Source: Candidatus Epulonipiscium sp. | Lineage (GTDB): Bacteria > Bacillota > Clostridia > Lachnospirales > Defluviitaleaceae | Assembly: GCA_012519205.1 (NCBI GenBank) | Contig: JAAYQR010000007.1 | Span: 1 to 64,000 of the forward strand | Direction: 5' to 3' | DNA: 64,000 bases | Shown here: one piece after another, positions 44,376-53,569 of the stretch | How positions within the stretch are numbered: position 1 is the stretch's first letter | Layout: every line of letters starts with the position of its first letter | The notes under the pieces: generated by a model | The model's database searches: none | What the model saw: only the letters and a program-made list of their open reading frames with translations | What the model was told of the DNA's origin: nothing | Position numbers and translations under genes: made by a program

Positions 44376-45905
44376 TCATGCCCAGTATTTCCTATCCAAA
44401 CTCCTATACTGTATAGCCTCACTTAAATGTTGCAGTCCGATATTTTCTTCTCCATCTAAATCTGCAATGGTCCTTGATACCTTTAGTATCCTATGATATG
44501 CCCTGGCACTTAGGTTTAATTTTTCGAAGGCAGTCTTAAGTAAATCTCTTTCTCCTTGTCCAAGGGTACAATATTTTTCAATCTGAGCTGCACCTAGTTG
44601 TGCATTAAAGAAAAAGGCTTCATTTTTATACCGTTCTTGCTGAACCTTTTGTGCTTTTAATACCCTTTCTTTAATGCTAGCAGAGGATTCGCTTTTTTCT
44701 CTTATGTCTAAGTCGGAATATTTAACAGGAGATGCCTCTACGTGGATGTCCAATCTATCAAGCAGGGGTCCGGATATTTTGGATAAATACCTTTTAATTT
44801 GTTCTGGTTGACAGTGGCATTTTTCTGCATCCCCTAGATATCCGCAGGGGCAAGGGTTCATAGAGCATATGAGCATGAAACTTGCCGGATAAGTTAGGGT
44901 TGCATTAACCCGTGATATGGTTACTTCTCTATCTTCTAAGGGTTGTCTTAACACCTCTAAGACATTCTTATTAAATTCAGGCAATTCATCCAAGAATAAA
45001 ACGCCATAATGGGACAAACTGACCTCTCCTGGCCTGGGAATTCGTCCCCCACCGACAAGGGCAGAATTTGATACAGTGTGGTGAGGAGAACGAAAAGGCC
45101 TTGAATTGACTAAAGAATTTTTGTTGGGAAGAAGTCCAGTTATACTATATATCTTAGTGATTTCTATGCTTTCTTCAAAGGATAAATCGGGGAGGATAGC
45201 GGGAAGTCTTCTCGCCATCATAGTTTTACCCGAACCAGGGGGGCCTATCATTAAGACATTATGAGATCCGGCAGCAGATATTTCTAGGGCCCTTTTTACA
45301 TGGGTTTGTCCCTTAACATCTGAAAAATCTAGGTTGCTATTACTGGGATTAACCATAATTGAATGGATATCTACTGTAGTCTGAGGGATGGGCTTTATAT
45401 TTTGCAAATGGTTTAAGGCATCTCTTAAAGTGTGGACCCCTATGACTTTCATATCTTCTACTATGGCTCCTTCTGCGGCATTTTCAAAAGGGACAATACA
45501 CTGAGTAATGCCATTTTTAAGGGCAGAATAAACCATGGGCAAAATGCCATTAATCGGCTTAACACTTCCATCCAGGGAGAGTTCCCCTACTATCATAGTT
45601 TTATTTAAGATATCCTCAGGTATTGTTTCATTACAACTAGTAATGCCTATAGCAATAGGAAGGTCGAATGCGGAGCCTTCTTTTTTAGTATCTGCAGGGG
45701 CTAGATTAACCGTGATTCGTTTTATAGGAAATAGGAATTCCGAATTTTTTATGGCAGCCCTGACCCTTTCTTTGGATTCACGGATAGAGGAATCGGGAAG
45801 CCCAACAAGATCAAACCCAGGAAGTCCTTCGCTTAAATCTACCTCAACATCCACCAGATATCCATTTATACCATAAAGAGAACAGCTTTTAACTTTACTA
45901 ATCAT
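44376..45905 (-). CDS. comM: YifB/ComM family Mg-chelatase-like AAA+ ATPase
   Basis: A 509-residue protein. The N-terminal Lon-protease-like fold domain (residues 1-165; GLPGFDLVGLPDSSI) is followed by an AAA+ core with Walker A GPPGSGKTM, DELPEF in Walker B, a zinc-like CGYLGDAEKCHC loop and a C-terminal helical domain. ComM acts as a branch-migration helicase during natural transformation in Gram-negative bacteria. Start ATG 45905 has GGAAGGAG on the minus strand; an upstream in-frame start at 45941 lies beyond that site. It diverges from dprA, another DNA-uptake gene. Confidence 0.93.
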   Translation of the reverse strand: MISKVKSCSLYGINGYLVDVEVDLSEGLPGFDLVGLPDSSIRESKERVRAAIKNSEFLFPIKRITVNLAPADTKKEGSAFDLPIAIGITSCNETIPEDILNKTMIVGELSLDGSVKPINGILPMVYSALKNGITQCIVPFENAAEGAIVEDMKVIGVHTLRDALNHLQNIKPIPQTTVDIHSIMVNPSNSNLDFSDVKGQTHVKRALEISAAGSHNVLMIGPPGSGKTMMARRLPAILPDLSFEESIEITKIYSITGLLPNKNSLVNSRPFRSPHHTVSNSALVGGGRIPRPGEVSLSHYGVLFLDELPEFNKNVLEVLRQPLEDREVTISRVNATLTYPASFMLICSMNPCPCGYLGDAEKCHCQPEQIKRYLSKISGPLLDRLDIHVEASPVKYSDLDIREKSESSASIKERVLKAQKVQQERYKNEAFFFNAQLGAAQIEKYCTLGQGERDLLKTAFEKLNLSARAYHRILKVSRTIADLDGEENIGLQHLSEAIQYRSLDRKYWA

Positions 45906-45967
45906 TTGTTTCTCCTTCCAAAATACAAGTATGCCAAGCAATAGTATTATTCCACATTTTTACAGGC

Positions 45968-45984
45968 TATAAACCAAGTTTATA
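45968..45984. promoter_or_regulatory. Palindrome between divergent comM and dprA
   Basis: TATAAAC-CAA-GTTTATA is a 17-bp inverted repeat, 63 bases upstream of comM and 147 upstream of dprA. It may be an operator shared by the two DNA-processing genes. No known consensus is matched; the rest of the 225-base intergenic stretch shows nothing firm. Confidence 0.35.
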
Positions 45985-46130
45985 AATAATTTGTATTGGA
46001 ACATAAAAAAGAAGGTAAGAATATATAAGAAGTGTTAATAATATTAAACTCTAGGGAAATTTATTTATTAAGTTCAAATTGGTTTTTATAATACATAAAG
46101 AACGATTATAAAATACAGGTAGGTGATTCG

Positions 46131-47243
46131 ATGGAATGTATTACAAAGGATTCTTTTTATTGGGCGTGGATAACTACTATAAGGGGTATTAAAAAGGATA
46201 AAATGATACAACTGATTAATTATTTCAAATCCCCTGAGGAACTCTGGCATAAGTCTAAAAAAGAATTAAAAGATTTGTCCAACCTCTCTGAAGAAGAATT
46301 AAATATATTAGATAAATCAAAAAATCCCAATCAGATAAAAAAATGGCTTTATAACTTGCAACAAAAGAATATTTCCTACCTCACAATTAACGACAAAAAA
46401 TACCCCTCCTTATTGAAAACTATCCCCGATGCTCCATTAGGGATATATACAAAGGGGGAATTGCCTACTTTTGAAAAGGGTTTTCTTGCCGTAGTTGGTC
46501 CAAGGAAATGTTCTGAATATGGTATAAGGGTCACAAGAAAACTGGTTTACGATTTGGTTTCTAAAGGCTTTGGGATTATCAGTGGGTTGGCTCAAGGAAT
46601 TGATACAGAGGCCCATAAAGCTACCATAGAGGCAGATGGAATTCTAGTATCCATTGTTGCCAATGGGGTTGATATATGCTATCCTGCATTTAACAAAAAA
46701 CTAATGGAATCCATAGAAAAAAGAGGAACAATTATTTCAGAATATCCTCCCGGTACCAAACCCATGCCTTGGTTTTTCCCTGCAAGAAATAGAATCATCA
46801 GCGGCCTTAGTCAGGGAATTATCGTTATTGAGGCAGAGGAAAAAAGTGGTGCACTTATTACGGCTGATTTAGCCCTGGAACAAGGAAAAGAAGTATATGC
46901 AGTTCCTGGTAGTATTTTTAATAGCACAAGCAAAGGCACTAATAAATTAATACAACAAGGGGCAAAATTAGTTATGAATGTGGAGGATATATTAGAAGAA
47001 ATAAGTATAAAGCCTATGGATAAAAGAGAAAATACATCGCAATATAAAGATAAAACAATCGGTACACTTGCAATGGAAGAAAATTTGGTATATGATTGTA
47101 TAAGTTTTGAACCTTCCCATATTGATGTATTGTCTGTTAGTATAAAATATCCTATAAATAGGCTTCAAAGTATACTTACATTGTTAGAACTTAAAGGATT
47201 AATAAAGCAGTTGCCGGGTAAAAGATTTATCCGAAACCAGTAA
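46131..47243 (+). CDS. dprA: DNA-processing protein DprA (Smf)
   Basis: A 370-residue protein: N-terminal helix-hairpin region (1-80), Rossmann-like DprA core (85-290; AVVGPRKCSEYG, ISGLAQGIDTEAH, FFPARNRIISGLS) and a C-terminal winged-helix domain (310-370). It loads RecA onto incoming single-stranded DNA. The start follows AGGTGAT. topA follows after 12 bases, an arrangement widespread in Firmicutes, suggesting co-transcription. Confidence 0.95.
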   Translation: MECITKDSFYWAWITTIRGIKKDKMIQLINYFKSPEELWHKSKKELKDLSNLSEEELNILDKSKNPNQIKKWLYNLQQKNISYLTINDKKYPSLLKTIPDAPLGIYTKGELPTFEKGFLAVVGPRKCSEYGIRVTRKLVYDLVSKGFGIISGLAQGIDTEAHKATIEADGILVSIVANGVDICYPAFNKKLMESIEKRGTIISEYPPGTKPMPWFFPARNRIISGLSQGIIVIEAEEKSGALITADLALEQGKEVYAVPGSIFNSTSKGTNKLIQQGAKLVMNVEDILEEISIKPMDKRENTSQYKDKTIGTLAMEENLVYDCISFEPSHIDVLSVSIKYPINRLQSILTLLELKGLIKQLPGKRFIRNQ

Positions 47244-47255
47244 TGGAGGGGTATT

Positions 47256-49319
47256 ATGGCAAACTACTTAGTTATTGTAGAGTCACCAGCTAAAGCAAAA
47301 ACCATAAAGAAATTTTTAGGAAGATCATATAAGGTAGAGGCATCAATGGGACATGTAAGGGATTTGCCCAAAAGCCAACTAGGAATAAATGTAGAGGAAG
47401 ATTTCGAACCTAAATATATAACTATCCGTGGGAAGGGCGAACTTCTTAAAAAACTAAGAAAAGAAGCAAAGGCTGCCGATAAAGTATATTTAGCGACTGA
47501 CCCTGATAGGGAAGGGGAGGCAATATCATGGCATTTGATTCATGCCCTCAAATTAGACGAAAAAAAGATAAGCAGAATTACCTTTAATGAAATAACTAAA
47601 AATGCAGTGAAAAATTCTATTAAAGAAGCTAGAAGTATAGATATGAATGTAGTTGATGCACAACAGGCAAGAAGAGCCTTAGATAGGATTGTAGGGTATA
47701 AAATCAGCCCACTTCTTTGGAGAAAAATAAGAAAGGGTCTTAGTGCAGGAAGAGTTCAATCGGTTGCCTTAAGACTCATTTGTGATAGGGAAGAAGAAAT
47801 AGAAAACTTTGTTCCTGAAGAATATTGGACCATAGATGCTGAATTTTCTAATGAAGATAATAACAAGGTTTTAGGATTTAAATTTTATGGTCTAAAAGAT
47901 AAAAAGCTTGAGATTAGTACCAAAGAAGAAACAGATAAAATTATTAAAGAGGTAAAAAAACAAAAGTATAAAATAGAAGAGATAAAAAGGGGAGAGCGTA
48001 AAAGAAATCCAATACCCCCCTTTACTACTAGTACCCTTCAGCAGGAAGCTTCTAAATATCTAGGTTTTTCCACCCAAAAAACTATGCGAATAGCCCAACA
48101 GTTATATGAAGGTATTGATTTGCAAGGGGAAGGTACAGTAGGTCTTATAACATATATTCGTACAGATTCTGTAAGAATTTCAGAAGAAGCAAAGGCACAG
48201 GCAAAGGAATATATTGAAGAAACTTTTGGCAAAGAATATTTAAACCCAAAGGGTGCGGAATATAAAAGCAAGGGAAAGAGTCAAGATGCCCATGAGGCTA
48301 TTAGGCCATCCTATATAGATAAGGCCCCAAAAAATATCCAAAAATCTTTATCTAAGGACCAATATAAATTATATGAATTAATTTGGCAGAGATTTTTAGC
48401 CAGTCAGATGGCCCCTGCCGAATACAACACATTTTCTATTAGAATAAGCGCAGGAAAATATATTTTCACAAATTCCGGTTCCTCCATTAAATTCGATGGG
48501 TTTCTTATTGTATATAATAAAGAAAAGGATAAGGACGAAACCCCTAAGTTTGATATCGATGAAAACGAGGCTATGGTGCTACAAAAAATAGAAGGAAAAC
48601 AACATTTTACCCAACCACCTCCAAGGTTTTCTGAAGCCACCTTAGTTAAAACCTTAGAAGAAAATGGGGTAGGGCGCCCTAGCACCTATGCGCCTACAAT
48701 TACTACCATTTTGGCTAGGGGCTATGTAGCAAAAGAAAATAAGGTTTTATACACAACTGAATTAGGTGAAATAGTAAATGACATTTTAAAAACATATTTT
48801 AAAAATATCGTTGACGTAGATTTTACTGCCCATATGGAAGAACAATTAGATGGAGTAGAAAATGGAGATGTTCCTTGGAAAAAGATAATTAAGGAGTTTT
48901 ACCCTGAATTTAGTGAAACTCTAAAAATCGCCGAGGAGGAAATAGGAAATATAGATTTAGAAGAAGTCTCCGATGTAATCTGCGAAAATTGCGGAAGGAA
49001 TATGGTAGTTAAATACGGAAGATATGGTAAATTTTTAGCATGTCCCGGTTTCCCTGACTGTAGAAACACCAAGCCATTATATGAAGAAGCAGGGGTAGAT
49101 TGCCCCAATTGTGGTGGAAAAGTAATTATTAAAAAGACTAAAAAGGGACGAAAATATTACGGTTGTGAAAATAATAATGAATGTGAGTTTATGTCTTGGA
49201 ATAAGCCAACAGGGGAAAAATGCCCTAAATGCGGGGAATTTTTAGTGGAAAAAGGAAGGAATAAGGTAAGGGTAGTATGTAGTAATACAGACTGCAATTA
49301 TAGTCATACTAAAGAGTAA
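47256..49319 (+). CDS. topA: DNA topoisomerase I
   Basis: A 687-residue type IA topoisomerase. The Toprim domain carries IVESPAKAKTIKKF and DPDREGEAISWH; the catalytic Tyr lies in TYIRTDS. Three C-terminal four-Cys zinc ribbons follow (CENCGRNM, CPNCGGK, CPKCGEF). It relaxes negative supercoils. GGAGGGG precedes the ATG. Normal length for the Firmicute enzyme. Confidence 0.97.
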   Translation: MANYLVIVESPAKAKTIKKFLGRSYKVEASMGHVRDLPKSQLGINVEEDFEPKYITIRGKGELLKKLRKEAKAADKVYLATDPDREGEAISWHLIHALKLDEKKISRITFNEITKNAVKNSIKEARSIDMNVVDAQQARRALDRIVGYKISPLLWRKIRKGLSAGRVQSVALRLICDREEEIENFVPEEYWTIDAEFSNEDNNKVLGFKFYGLKDKKLEISTKEETDKIIKEVKKQKYKIEEIKRGERKRNPIPPFTTSTLQQEASKYLGFSTQKTMRIAQQLYEGIDLQGEGTVGLITYIRTDSVRISEEAKAQAKEYIEETFGKEYLNPKGAEYKSKGKSQDAHEAIRPSYIDKAPKNIQKSLSKDQYKLYELIWQRFLASQMAPAEYNTFSIRISAGKYIFTNSGSSIKFDGFLIVYNKEKDKDETPKFDIDENEAMVLQKIEGKQHFTQPPPRFSEATLVKTLEENGVGRPSTYAPTITTILARGYVAKENKVLYTTELGEIVNDILKTYFKNIVDVDFTAHMEEQLDGVENGDVPWKKIIKEFYPEFSETLKIAEEEIGNIDLEEVSDVICENCGRNMVVKYGRYGKFLACPGFPDCRNTKPLYEEAGVDCPNCGGKVIIKKTKKGRKYYGCENNNECEFMSWNKPTGEKCPKCGEFLVEKGRNKVRVVCSNTDCNYSHTKE

Positions 49320-49491
49320 AAATAATATCTTAATATGAATGAAGTATACTTTAAATTTATTTCTAAGTTTACAGATAAGAAAAGTAAGTTTTTTAGTAAG
49401 TTATTTAAAACATATTGTTTTTTGAAACAATTAATGATAAGATATATATGTATATTGAAAGAAAAAAACAATTATTTAGAAGAATTTGACA

Positions 49492-49522
49492 ACAAAGTTG
49501 ACCCTGTCAGCTTTGTTTTTTT
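49492..49522 (+). terminator. Terminator of the dprA-topA unit
   Basis: ACAAAGTTGAC (49492-49502) and GTCAGCTTTGT (49506-49516) pair with one G-T, followed by seven T residues. It runs through an otherwise open 76-codon frame (49335-49565), arguing that the frame is not a gene. The 320-base gap between topA and codY holds nothing else I can support. Confidence 0.85.
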
Positions 49523-49639
49523 GAGGATTAAAGATTGGAGTGAAACTTCCAAAAAAACATTTTAAATTGTATAAAGTGAGAATCTTTTGAACAGAATACT
49601 AAACAGATGGAACAATGATAATATTAAGGAGGAAATAAT

Positions 49640-50416
49640 ATGTCAGTAGAATTATTGGGAAAAACAAGAAAGGTTAATCAATTACTACAGCGTTCAGGTT
49701 CTGAACCAGTTATTTTTAATGATATATGTAAGGTGCTCAGTGATGTTTTATCATCTAATGTTTTAGCTATAAACACAAAAGGAAAGGTTTTAGGGGTGAA
49801 TTATACAAATCCTTCAAACAACATCTTGAAGTCTAAAGATGAAGCTGCGGGGAACTTTATAGATTCAGAAGTTAGCGAATTCCTACTAAAAGTAATAGAA
49901 ACCAGAGAAAATGTCCCATTATCAGAATACCGTTTTAAGAACATAGACGATATTATACAAAAATACAATAGCACTGTAATCCCTATTGCTGCCGGAGGAG
50001 AAAGATTAGGAAATCTTTTATTCTATAAAGATAGTGGGCAATATACCATCGAAGATTTAATTTTAGGAGAATATGGAGCAACAATCATTGGACTTGAAAT
50101 ACTACGTTCAAAAACTAGGGAGTCAGCCGAAGAAGATAGAAAGGCTAATATTGTAAAATCTGCCATAAGTACTTTATCATATTCCGAATTAGAAGCGATA
50201 CTTCATATATTTGAGGAATTAAATGGTACTGAAGGTCTTTTAGTGGCTAGTAAGATTGCGGATAGAGTAGGTATTACTAGATCAGTTATTGTCAATGCCC
50301 TAAGAAAATTCGAAAGCGCCGGAGTAATTGAATCCCGTTCTTTAGGAATGAAAGGAACCTATATTAAGGTTTTAAATAATATCCTGATAGAAGAATTAAA
50401 CAAACTTAGAAGATAA
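49640..50416 (+). CDS. codY: GTP- and branched-chain amino acid-sensing repressor CodY
   Basis: A 258-residue CodY: the N-terminal GAF domain (1-155) binds isoleucine/valine, and the C-terminal winged helix (200-258) has the strongly conserved ASKIADRVGITRSVIVNALR recognition region. It represses starvation, motility and nitrogen-catabolic genes when GTP and branched-chain amino acids are abundant. TAAGGAGG precedes the ATG. It is the gene directly before the flagellar operon, as in B. subtilis, but here with its own terminator. Confidence 0.97.
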   Translation: MSVELLGKTRKVNQLLQRSGSEPVIFNDICKVLSDVLSSNVLAINTKGKVLGVNYTNPSNNILKSKDEAAGNFIDSEVSEFLLKVIETRENVPLSEYRFKNIDDIIQKYNSTVIPIAAGGERLGNLLFYKDSGQYTIEDLILGEYGATIIGLEILRSKTRESAEEDRKANIVKSAISTLSYSELEAILHIFEELNGTEGLLVASKIADRVGITRSVIVNALRKFESAGVIESRSLGMKGTYIKVLNNILIEELNKLRR

Positions 50417-50440
50417 AAAGCGACGGAAGTCGCTTTTTTA
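50416..50440 (+). terminator. Terminator after codY
   Basis: AAAGCGAC (50417-50424) and GTCGCTTT (50429-50436) form a hairpin with a GGAA tetraloop and a T run. Confidence 0.85.
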
Positions 50441-50484
50441 TTTTTGTAGTATTGGTGTGGGTCAAAATTCTTACAATAATTTTA

Positions 50485-50513
50485 TTGATTCTTTGTATTG
50501 AAATGTATATAAT
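50485..50513 (+). promoter_or_regulatory. Probable sigma-A promoter of the flagellar operon
   Basis: TTGATT (50485-50490), 17 bases, TATAAT (50508-50513). It implies a leader of about 165 bases before flgB. A further TTGACA at 50563 has no good -10 partner. No sigma-D motif was found here. Confidence 0.65.
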
Positions 50514-50593
50514 GAAAACAAAGTCGAATTTCTATGAAATATTTAAATATGGAAATTAATAGTTGACATGGATATCAATTGGTGTAAAACTAA

Positions 50594-50615
50594 TTAAAGC
50601 TAAATTTAGCTTTAA
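50594..50615 (+). promoter_or_regulatory. 22-bp perfect palindrome in the flagellar leader
   Basis: TTAAAGCTAAA followed at once by its reverse complement TTTAGCTTTAA, with no spacer. A loopless palindrome is more like a protein operator than an RNA hairpin. It lies 69 bases before the flgB start and does not match the CodY box. Confidence 0.55.
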
Positions 50616-50668
50616 ATCTTGATTTACACAAACACAATAATCTAGTAAGATTATATTATCTAAAAGAT

Positions 50669-50677
50669 GGGGGGGGG
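50669..50677 (+). repeat. G9 homopolymer at the flgB ribosome-binding site
   Basis: Nine consecutive G residues, followed by AGAAAG and the flgB ATG at 50684. The tract overlaps the ribosome site, so a change in its length by slippage could alter spacing and translation. Confidence 0.7.
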
Positions 50678-50683
50678 AGAAAG

Positions 50684-51061
50684 ATGTTGTTCAACCGTTT
50701 ATATTCTAACACAAACATATTAGAAAAAGCGTTGGATGCGTCATGGCTTAGAAATGATACCATCGCAGACAATATAGCTAATGTGGATACACCGGGATAT
50801 AAAAGAAAAGAAGTTGAGTTCGAGAAGTATTTAGAAAAATCTATGGCATTTAATAAGTCGCCAAGCAAGGTGAATATTGAAAACATCCAACCTAGGATGG
50901 TAATGGCAAACGATAAATTACAAACGAGGATGGATGAAAACAATGTAGATATAGATGTTGAAATGACAGAAATGGCAAAAAACAGTATCAGGTATAATAC
51001 TTTAATTTCCCAAGTTTCTGCAGAATTTAAACGAATAAATATTGTATTAAATAGTAGATAG
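50684..51061 (+). CDS. flgB: Flagellar basal-body rod protein FlgB
   Basis: A 125-residue proximal rod protein. The N-terminal helix contains the rod/hook signature DNIANVDTPGYKRKEVEFE, and the C-terminal helix pairs with it (SIRYNTLISQVSAEF). It is the first gene of a long flagellar operon; flgC follows after 14 bases. Its ribosome site is embedded in the G9 tract. Confidence 0.95.
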   Translation: MLFNRLYSNTNILEKALDASWLRNDTIADNIANVDTPGYKRKEVEFEKYLEKSMAFNKSPSKVNIENIQPRMVMANDKLQTRMDENNVDIDVEMTEMAKNSIRYNTLISQVSAEFKRINIVLNSR

Positions 51062-51075
51062 GAGGGGGAATATAT

Positions 51076-51516
51076 ATGTCTTTTTTTAATGCGATGGACA
51101 CAAGTGCTAGTGGTTTAACAGCCCAAAGGCTTAGGATGGATATCATATCCCAGAATATTGCCAATGTTAATACGACACGGACAGAAAATGGACAGCCATA
51201 TAAGAGAAAAACTGTGTTATTTGAAGAAAGAAGTAATAAGGCATCTTTTAGTACCGTGCTTAAGAATAATATAGAGCAGTATAGTACTTCCGGTGTAAGA
51301 GTAGCGGGCGTTGTTGAGGATAATAAGGATCTTAAATTGGTATATGAGCCGGAACACCCTGATGCAGATGAAAATGGATATGTTAGAATGCCTAATGTAA
51401 ATATCATTGAAGAAATGGTGAATATGATATCAGCAAACAGATCCTTTGAGGCCAATGTAACAGCAATGAATACTAATAAAAGTATGGCATTAAAGGCATT
51501 GGAGATAGGACGCTAA
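51076..51516 (+). CDS. flgC: Flagellar basal-body rod protein FlgC
   Basis: A 146-residue rod protein with the N-terminal signature ISQNIANVNTTRTENGQPYKR and the C-terminal NMISANRSFEANVTAMNT helix typical of FlgC. It joins FlgB in the proximal rod. AGGAGGGGG precedes the ATG. fliE follows 28 bases on. Confidence 0.96.
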   Translation: MSFFNAMDTSASGLTAQRLRMDIISQNIANVNTTRTENGQPYKRKTVLFEERSNKASFSTVLKNNIEQYSTSGVRVAGVVEDNKDLKLVYEPEHPDADENGYVRMPNVNIIEEMVNMISANRSFEANVTAMNTNKSMALKALEIGR

Positions 51517-51544
51517 GTCATTCATATAAATTAGGGGGATGGAC

Positions 51545-51853
51545 ATGAAAGTAGAATCTACAGGCGGGTCTAATCTCATAGGTAATGCTATAGATCCTAG
51601 CCGAAACCAAATAGAAAAAAAGGGAAAAGTCTTTGAGGAATTTTATAAAGCTGCAATTGGATTAATAGAACAAACCGATAAGGCTCAAAAAGAAGCCGAA
51701 AAGCTTGGATTAGACTTTGTAATGGGCAAAACAGACAATATTCATAATGTTATGATTGCTCAGGAAAAAGCAAACATCGCACTTCAATTTACTGTGCAAG
51801 TTCATAGTAAAGTATTAGAGGCCTATAAAGAAATTATGAGGATTACACTATAA
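51545..51853 (+). CDS. fliE: Flagellar hook-basal body complex protein FliE
   Basis: A 102-residue protein with the FliE C-terminal pattern (DFVMGKTDNIHNVMIAQEKA, then VQVHSKVLEAYKEIM). It links the MS ring to the rod. ATG 51545 is preferred over ATG 51539, since AGGGGG (51533-51538) directly abuts the latter and lies six bases from the former. Confidence 0.93.
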   Translation: MKVESTGGSNLIGNAIDPSRNQIEKKGKVFEEFYKAAIGLIEQTDKAQKEAEKLGLDFVMGKTDNIHNVMIAQEKANIALQFTVQVHSKVLEAYKEIMRITL

Positions 51854-51919
51854 TTATAGGAAGATAATACAAAGTCTATGATAAACAATACAATATTTGC
51901 ACAGGAATGAGGTGAATTA

Positions 51920-53563
51920 ATGCAGGAAACAATTTCTCGGATGTCCGAACAAATTACAGAGTACTGGAACCGTTTTGATAAAAGTCAAAAAATAAGAATT
52001 GGTATTATAACTGTTTTAGTCATATTAACATTAGGAATTGCTATCTTTCTTACAACCAGACCTCAATTGGTCAGGTTATTTAACGAGGAATTAACTAATG
52101 CGCAGGCTGCAGATGTTAAAGAGGCATTAGACGGGGCCCAAATCTATAATATAACCAATCAAGAAGGAACGGTAATAGAAGTTAAAAAGACAGATTATGC
52201 TAGGGCTAAGATGGCCTTAGCTAAGGAACAAATCCCCAATAAGGGATTTACTTTTAAAGATGCCTTAGAAAATAGCACCATGGGAACTACAGAAACAGAG
52301 AAAAAAGCTATGGATAGGGAAGTCAAACAACAAGAACTTGCTAGTGATATTGCCTCAATTGAAGGGATAAAATCAGCGGATGTTCATTTAGTTATTCCCA
52401 ATGAAGATAATTTTTTCTTAGCATCTACCCAGGAGGCAACAGCCAGTGTAAAGCTTGATTTAAAAAATGAATTAACAAGTAAACAAATTCTCGGTATTGC
52501 CCATTATGTAGCCGGAAGCGTTAAGAATTTAGATGTCAGAAATGTAAGGGTTATAGATAATAAAGGAAATATACTTTATCTAGGTGAAGAAAATGGTCCG
52601 GGGATTAATATGGGTGAACAGCAAGAACGTAAATCAGCAGCCGAAAAAGATATTGAAAAAAAGGTTATTTCTATTTTAGGTCCCTTATTTGATGAGGTGA
52701 GGGTAACCCCTAATCTAGTTTTGAATTTTGACCAATATAAAGAAAAACAAGAAACTGTAAGCTCTCCTATTGAAGGCGAAAAAAAGGGAATTATATCCTA
52801 TGAAAACAAATCCACAAGAAAAGCCAGTGGAGGGGCTGAAGGAGAAGAACCGGGACTAACAGCAAATGGTGGTGATATTCCAGAATACCAAATGGGGAGT
52901 CAAAACAATTATGAGGCTAAGGAAGATCACAGTGAAGTTAAATATGAATTAGATAAAAAATATACTGAGATAGAAAAAAGTATAGGAAGCATAGTAACAG
53001 ATTTATCTAATTTATCAGTAGTCGTGTTAAGAGATAAGATTTATAATCAAGAACAAAAAGAAAAGACCCAGGGAAATGGGGAAACAGATTCGCTCCTTGA
53101 AGGAGAAACCTGGGATGAATACAAATACCGTATCAAAACAAAACCAGCCATGATTAATATTGATGGGGAGTATCCCGAATTAGAAAGGTTGGTTGCTAAC
53201 GCAGCAGGAATTAATTTGAACAATGTAGAGATTGTGGGATATGAAGTACCTGTGTTCGTTGATAAACAAATAAAAGCAAGGCCTTACAATGAATATATAG
53301 CTATGGGCATTTTGTTTGCTTTAATTGCTCTTTTAGCTTTTGCATTAATAAAGAAGACAGAACCTCACGAGATAACTGAAATAGAACCTGAATTATCGGT
53401 AGAGGAAATGTTAGAAAGTTCACAAGTTAAACCGGAAGAAGTAGATCCAATTGAGTACAATGAAGAATCTGAAATCAAGAGACAAATTGATAAGTTCGTA
53501 GAGGAAAAACCCGAAGCAGTGGCAAGTCTATTGCGCAACTGGCTAAGCGAGGAATGGGAGTGA
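51920..53563 (+). CDS. fliF: Flagellar MS-ring protein FliF
   Basis: A 547-residue membrane protein with one transmembrane helix near residue 25-46 (IGIITVLVILTLG) and one near 455-475 (MGILFALIALLAF). Between them lie ring-building motifs (FKDALENSTMGTTE, VHLVIPNEDNFF) and an acidic, Gly-rich loop. The cytosolic C-terminus (VASLLRNWLSEEWE) binds FliG. AATGAGGTG precedes the ATG. fliG follows after six bases. Confidence 0.96.
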   Translation: MQETISRMSEQITEYWNRFDKSQKIRIGIITVLVILTLGIAIFLTTRPQLVRLFNEELTNAQAADVKEALDGAQIYNITNQEGTVIEVKKTDYARAKMALAKEQIPNKGFTFKDALENSTMGTTETEKKAMDREVKQQELASDIASIEGIKSADVHLVIPNEDNFFLASTQEATASVKLDLKNELTSKQILGIAHYVAGSVKNLDVRNVRVIDNKGNILYLGEENGPGINMGEQQERKSAAEKDIEKKVISILGPLFDEVRVTPNLVLNFDQYKEKQETVSSPIEGEKKGIISYENKSTRKASGGAEGEEPGLTANGGDIPEYQMGSQNNYEAKEDHSEVKYELDKKYTEIEKSIGSIVTDLSNLSVVVLRDKIYNQEQKEKTQGNGETDSLLEGETWDEYKYRIKTKPAMINIDGEYPELERLVANAAGINLNNVEIVGYEVPVFVDKQIKARPYNEYIAMGILFALIALLAFALIKKTEPHEITEIEPELSVEEMLESSQVKPEEVDPIEYNEESEIKRQIDKFVEEKPEAVASLLRNWLSEEWE

Positions 53564-53569
53564 ACATAG

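Noticed and set aside
49335-49565. A 76-codon open frame after topA
   Set aside because: It has no ribosome site, a composition like AT-rich noise, and a clear rho-independent terminator inside it at 49492-49522.
49560-49640. CodY box in the codY leader
   Set aside because: No stretch comes close enough to the 15-base CodY consensus to be supported.
50563-50600. Second promoter for flgB with TTGACA at 50563
   Set aside because: No acceptable -10 hexamer at 16-18 bases; the TTGATT/TATAAT pair at 50485-50513 is better.
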